Part shown: piece by piece, positions 6,901 to 8,818 of the stretch | Layout: each line of letters starts with the position of its first letter | How positions within the stretch are numbered: the stretch's first letter is position 1 | NCBI GenBank assembly: GCA_017631215.1 | Contig: JAGBTR010000038.1 | Coordinates: 1 to 8,818, forward strand | DNA from: Clostridia bacterium | GTDB taxonomy: Bacteria > Bacillota > Clostridia > Oscillospirales > CAG-272 | Reading direction: 5' to 3' | DNA: 8,818 nt | Notes under the pieces: generated by a model | Databases searched by the model: none | Seen by the model: the letters and a program-made list of their open reading frames with translations, nothing else | Told to the model about the DNA's origin: nothing | Position numbers and translations under genes: made by a program

Positions 6901-6953
6901 TCGTTGTGCCGTACGGTCACTATGAGCTGCTGACCATTCGCTTCAAGAAGTAA
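3906..6953 (+). CDS. Alpha-mannosidase, glycoside hydrolase family 38
   Basis: 1015 residues with no signal peptide, matching the cytosolic GH38 class (about 1000 residues, like yeast Ams1 and mammalian MAN2C1). A beta-rich N-terminal region (about 1-230) is followed by the catalytic domain, which opens with GHTHIDVAW; His243 and Asp245 are metal ligands. The nucleophile is expected to be Asp355 in LWLPDVFGYS. A helical middle domain (about 510-600) carries the histidine ligand His578 in LQFHDIIPGSS. The C-terminal beta domain runs to the end. All four metal/catalytic positions known from Golgi mannosidase II are present, so the enzyme should be active and retaining. The start ATG at 3906 is chosen because GGAG (3895-3898) is seven bases upstream; an in-frame TTG at 3876 lacks such a site. 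It follows the oxidoreductase/isomerase pair after a hairpin and a palindromic element, and ends at a strong terminator. Linkage specificity (alpha-1,2/1,3/1,6 or mannosylglycerate) cannot be read. Confidence 0.96.
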   Translation: MRFAKEQVVETLKNLERWKIRERVSLVDKAQYIGYGYKKDNNTPPAADADWKPLAEHNHFAGKDEHFWLHLCFDTPQDTSNGEECIKLRATTGREGQWDACNPQGLIYLDGVAVQGLDTNHTELMLEFGKTYDMYIYFYNGMYPSGFALGLDLCREMKVIHHLIYDLAIPRDAAEMFDRQSGEWLNTYKYLVAACNMLDFRNGLSDELIASAHRAVDFLQKEFFEGYCGQSKMPEVTCIGHTHIDVAWQWTVAQTEEKAQRSFATVLNLMKQYPEYKFFTSQPQLLEHVKLNNPELYERIKQAHREGRFEIDGAMWLEADCNLTSGESLVRQVIHGRRFMKDEFGVDSKTLWLPDVFGYSAALPQILKKSNVDRFVTSKISWNETNRMPYDVFMWQGIDGTEIFSYFLTAQNYDPSRKDTYTTYVGTITPQMVKGTYERFQQKEYTDKACITYGFGDGGGGPTMDMLEKQRRIAYGLPGIPVTRMQTAKEFLDGVEADFHRNAELLGITPKWVGELYLEMHRGTYTTQAKNKKFNRRAEQMLQAVETMSLTAQQMLDMPYEEGTLYDAWQKVLLLQFHDIIPGSSIREVYEDSDKTYGEVFTDVGAIRDARVAALAKAVGTRGGLWVYNPAPYAFSGLVEADGKNYLVKDVPAMGWSVVAPAAAEDVYADATRIENGKLRVVLNERGEVVSVYDKVNGREVVAADGVVNQWRVFEDYPRAYDAWEITSYYKQKAWDVDDVQSIEVIREDGRAGVRVTRKYNQSTFVQDILLESEGDGVVFRNKADWHEDHVLLKAYFPLNVHSDRATYEIQFGTLERPTHENTSWDAAKFVVCAHKWADMSDGSYGVSLLNDCKYGYSAEGNVLSLTLLKAPTSPDPVADRGEHEFTYVLYPHAGDWREGGTVAHAYALNRPATAVMLGEQEGKLPETYAALVCDRAALVVDTLKAAYDGSGDAVARLYESANTQGVATLKAGFDFSSAVLCDTEENEVAPLEIKDGAVVVPYGHYELLTIRFKK

Positions 6954-6965
6954 TCAAATAACAAA

Positions 6966-7003
6966 CGACCGCTCGGGCGAGATGCTTGGGCGGTCGCTTT
7001 TTT
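6966..7003 (+). terminator. Rho-independent terminator of the mannosidase gene
   Basis: CGACCGCTC (6966-6974) pairs with GGGCGGTCG (6988-6996), nine pairs including one T-G wobble, followed by C and six T (6998-7003). It closes the sugar cluster 12 bases after the stop codon. Confidence 0.9.
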
Positions 7004-7031
7004 GATGGGTGTTATTGAACGATAAAGAAAC

Positions 7032-7057
7032 AGAACCGCAGTGTCGGTTCTTTTTTT
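7032..7057 (+). terminator. Second Rho-independent terminator
   Basis: AGAACCG (7032-7038) / CGGTTCT (7045-7051), loop CAGTGT, then six further T (7052-7057). It follows the first terminator by about 30 bases with no gene between. It may be a leftover of a gene interrupted or lost at the junction with the phage-type genes, or simply a backup. Confidence 0.85.
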
Positions 7058-7067
7058 ATGCCGCTGT

Positions 7068-7099
7068 CACTGCTTGGCACGGTGTGCCACTGTATGGCA
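7068..7099. repeat. 20-bp-spaced direct repeat and palindrome upstream of the terminase genes
   Basis: CACTGCTTGGCA (7068-7079) and CACTGTATGGCA (7088-7099) agree at 10 of 12 positions with a 20-base period. Between and over them lies the palindrome TGGCAC (7075-7080) / GTGCCA (7084-7089) with a GGT loop. Such sites just ahead of a small terminase gene could be an operator or a packaging (pac/cos) recognition site. A weak extended -10 box, TGGTAGGAT (7110-7118), follows. Confidence 0.4.
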
Positions 7100-7152
7100 T
7101 CGCTCTTTGTGGTAGGATGGTCGCACAGCAAGAAAGGAGGCTGATGATATGA

Positions 7153-7584
7153 ATGAAGAATAGCAAGGCAACGGCAAGGAAGGCACCGCGTCAGTGCAGT
7201 GGCGCGCATCTGAAGGCGGTGGAGCGCACCTTTCGCGAGGGGACGGTCGTGCGGCGTGCGGAGAGCTACGTCAAGCGATGCCGTGAGCGCGAGGACGGTC
7301 AGGCCAGCTTTCCCAATCTGGCGGGGCTCAGCCGTGTGCTGGGCATCGGTCTGGATGAAATGACGCGGCTGGGGGAGAAGTATCCCGTGGTATACGACGC
7401 TATTCTGGCGGTGCTGGAGGACGGTGCGCTCAATGCGGACATCATCCCGGGCAAGTCGGCTCTGCTCACGATGAATTACTTCCGCCGCCGTCTGGGCTAC
7501 GAGGCGACCAAGACCGCGCCGCGTGAGGAGAGTGGCGAGACGCGGGTCGTCTTTGAGCACGACGTGCTGGAGGACGGGCGATGA
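7153..7584 (+). CDS. Putative phage terminase small subunit
   Basis: 143 residues, basic N-terminus (MKNSKATARKAPRQ). The middle stretch FPNLAGLSRVLGIGLDEMTRLGEKYP (about 53-77) has the look of the helix-turn-helix part of small terminase subunits, which recognise the phage packaging site; FPNLAGLxRxLGI is common in Clostridia prophage examples. The segment DAILAVLEDGALN followed by LLTMNYFRRRLGYE would form the helical oligomerisation region, and the acidic end (EHDVLEDGR) may contact the large subunit. The best support is context: its stop overlaps the start of an unmistakable large subunit in ATGA. The start is awkward. The strong AAAGGAGG (7133-7140) is 12 bases from ATG 7153 but only 8 from ATG 7149, which opens a 4-codon frame ending TAG. 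An in-frame TGA at 7150 rules out any earlier start. Confidence 0.72.
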   Translation: MKNSKATARKAPRQCSGAHLKAVERTFREGTVVRRAESYVKRCREREDGQASFPNLAGLSRVLGIGLDEMTRLGEKYPVVYDAILAVLEDGALNADIIPGKSALLTMNYFRRRLGYEATKTAPREESGETRVVFEHDVLEDGR

Positions 7585-8818
7585 GCACGCGACAAGGCGG
7601 TCGGATACACCGCATCGGCGGGGCTCCGAACGAGCGTCAGGCCGAGTTCTTTGCCTCTCGGGCGCGGTATACGGCGTACGGCGGTGCGCGCGGCGGTGGC
7701 AAGTCGTGGGCGTTGCGGCGCAAGCTGGTGGGGCTGTGTCTTTGCTACGCGGGCATTCGCTGTCTGCTGGTGCGTCGAACGCTGGTCGAGCTGCGCGCCA
7801 ATCACATTCTCCCGATGCTACGCGAATACGGTGTGCTGGTGCGCTTTTCGGCAGGGGAGCGGTCGTTCTTGTTCGCCAACGGCAGTCGCATTGATTGCGG
7901 CTACTGCGACAGCGAGCGGGACTCGCTTCGGTATCAGGGTCAGGAATACGACGTTGTCGCCATTGACGAGGCGACACAACTCAGCGAGATGCAATTCTCG
8001 GCGCTGCGGTCGTGTATGCGTGGCGTGGGAGATTTCCCGCGTCGGATGTATCTGACCTGCAACCCGGGCGGCGTGGGGCACGCGTGGGTCAAGCGGCTGT
8101 TCATCGATCGGCGTTATCGGGACGGTGAGTGTTCCGAGGACTACTGCTTCATTCCTGCGCGTGTGTGGGACAACCGTGTGCTGATGGAGCGTGACCCCGA
8201 CTACGTGCGCTCGCTTCGGTCTCTTCCCGAGCGGCTTCGTGCGGCTTGGCTGGAGGGACGGTGGGACGTCTTCGAGGGTCAGTTTTTCTCGGAGTTTGAC
8301 GAGGGGCGACACGTCGGAGAGCGGGGCGGTGAGGTTCGTTGCACGTTTGCCGCAATGGACTACGGCTTTGACCGCTTGGCCATCCTTTTGCTTCGCGAGG
8401 ATGCTTTGGGGCGGATACAGGTGGCGGACGAGCTGTGCGAATCGGGGCTGACGCTGGGTGAGGCGGCGTGTCGGCTGGCGGATTTTTGCCGAGGAGAGGG
8501 GCGGCGTGTCGACTACGTGGTGGCGTCGCCCGATCTTTGGAACCGTCGGCAGGACAGCGGTCGGTCGGGCGTTGCCGTGATGCAATCGGCCGCGGCCATC
8601 CCTCCGCTTCGACGGGCAGACGACCGACGCATTGCGGGCTGGCGTGTGGTACGTGAATATCTGCACGGCAAGGATGGGGAGACGTGGCTGTGCATCTCTC
8701 CACGCTGTCGTGAGCTGATCTCGTGTATGCAAGGGCTGCTTTGCGACGCAAGCGTGCCCGAGGACGCGTCAAGCACGCCGCACGCGCTGACCCACGCGCC
8801 CGAGGCGCTTCGCTACGC
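7581..8818 (+). CDS. Phage terminase large subunit, 3' end cut by window
   Basis: The frame is open from ATG 7581 to the window end (412 codons plus two bases, no stop). The N-terminal packaging ATPase shows the Walker A loop GGARGGGKS (34-42), Walker B VVAIDEA (125-131, Asp129/Glu130) and the coupling motif LTCNPGG (158-164). The C-terminal RNase H-like nuclease shows AAMDYGFD with Asp260, ASPDLWN with Asp318, and HAPEALRY with Glu408 where many relatives carry Asp. The order and spacing are those of the Terminase_3/6 type enzymes that drive DNA into procapsids and cut concatemers. Length so far suggests only a short tail is missing. It is translationally coupled to the small subunit by a 4-base ATGA overlap. 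GC content is like the host genes, so the element is long-resident or host-adapted. Whether it is functional cannot be judged here. Confidence 0.95.
   Translation, partial: MSTRQGGRIHRIGGAPNERQAEFFASRARYTAYGGARGGGKSWALRRKLVGLCLCYAGIRCLLVRRTLVELRANHILPMLREYGVLVRFSAGERSFLFANGSRIDCGYCDSERDSLRYQGQEYDVVAIDEATQLSEMQFSALRSCMRGVGDFPRRMYLTCNPGGVGHAWVKRLFIDRRYRDGECSEDYCFIPARVWDNRVLMERDPDYVRSLRSLPERLRAAWLEGRWDVFEGQFFSEFDEGRHVGERGGEVRCTFAAMDYGFDRLAILLLREDALGRIQVADELCESGLTLGEAACRLADFCRGEGRRVDYVVASPDLWNRRQDSGRSGVAVMQSAAAIPPLRRADDRRIAGWRVVREYLHGKDGETWLCISPRCRELISCMQGLLCDASVPEDASSTPHALTHAPEALRY

Noticed and set aside
3696..6920. A ~1070-codon open frame on the minus strand opposite the mannosidase gene
   Set aside because: It mirrors the GC-biased codon use of the GH38 gene (few TTA, CTA, TCA codons), has no recognisable domain and no ribosome binding site, and the + strand encodes a full GH38 enzyme with all catalytic residues.
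7074..7090. A sigma-54-like -24/-12 promoter around TTGGCACG
   Set aside because: The GG and GC dinucleotides are 10 rather than 12 bases apart; the sequence is better explained as a TGGCAC/GTGCCA palindrome.
7818..8732. A ~300-codon minus-strand open frame opposite the large terminase
   Set aside because: The + strand frame has Walker A, Walker B and nuclease motifs in order; the minus-strand product is arginine/histidine-rich noise.
1..8818. CRISPR array
   Set aside because: No set of short direct repeats with regular unique spacers anywhere; the only close direct repeat is the two-copy 12-mer at 7068-7099.

Overview
The window looks like a GC-rich genome segment of an anaerobic Firmicute, most likely an uncultured gut Clostridia of the Oscillospirales or Christensenellales type. 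The evidence is strong AGGAGG-type ribosome binding sites, a glycyl radical enzyme (oxygen-sensitive chemistry), a sugar-catabolic cluster, and two hairpin-rich repeat elements of a style I recall from gut Clostridia genomes. No rRNA or marker gene is present, so this placement is an inference. All genes I can support are on the + strand.

Layout: (1) 1-330 is the C-terminal end of a pyruvate formate-lyase-like glycyl radical enzyme, with the radical loop visible. (2) 401-845 is a compact, AT-richer insertion. It consists of two ~50-bp terminal inverted repeats, each folding into two hairpins, around a small DUF559 (Vsr-like, PD-(D/E)XK type) putative endonuclease gene. The left repeat supplies the gene's ribosome binding site and the right repeat supplies its last codons and stop. 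(3) 952-1287 encodes a small Cys-rich TIGR04076-type protein, closed by a textbook terminator. (4) From a good sigma-A-type promoter at 1453-1481 runs a carbohydrate cluster: a Gfo/Idh/MocA oxidoreductase (1534-2622) and a xylose-isomerase-like TIM-barrel isomerase/epimerase (2662-3630). After a strong hairpin and a cloverleaf-like repeat element comes a cytosolic GH38 alpha-mannosidase (3906-6953). (5) After two consecutive terminators the content changes abruptly to phage DNA packaging: a terminase small subunit (7153-7584) and a large subunit (7581 to the window end) coupled by an ATGA overlap.

How the genes may work together: GH38 would cleave alpha-mannosides in the cytoplasm. The oxidoreductase/isomerase pair would convert the released sugar, or could oxidise a glycoside and open it by a keto-sugar elimination route, as in the DgpA/DgpC and Bacteroides 3-keto-glycoside precedents. 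The best candidates for something undescribed are the DUF559 inverted-repeat element, whose two ends show compensatory base changes in their hairpins, and the cloverleaf-like element in the leader of the mannosidase gene. The phage packaging genes start right behind a metabolic operon with no integrase or att site visible, which fits the edge of a degraded, domesticated or unusually arranged prophage.
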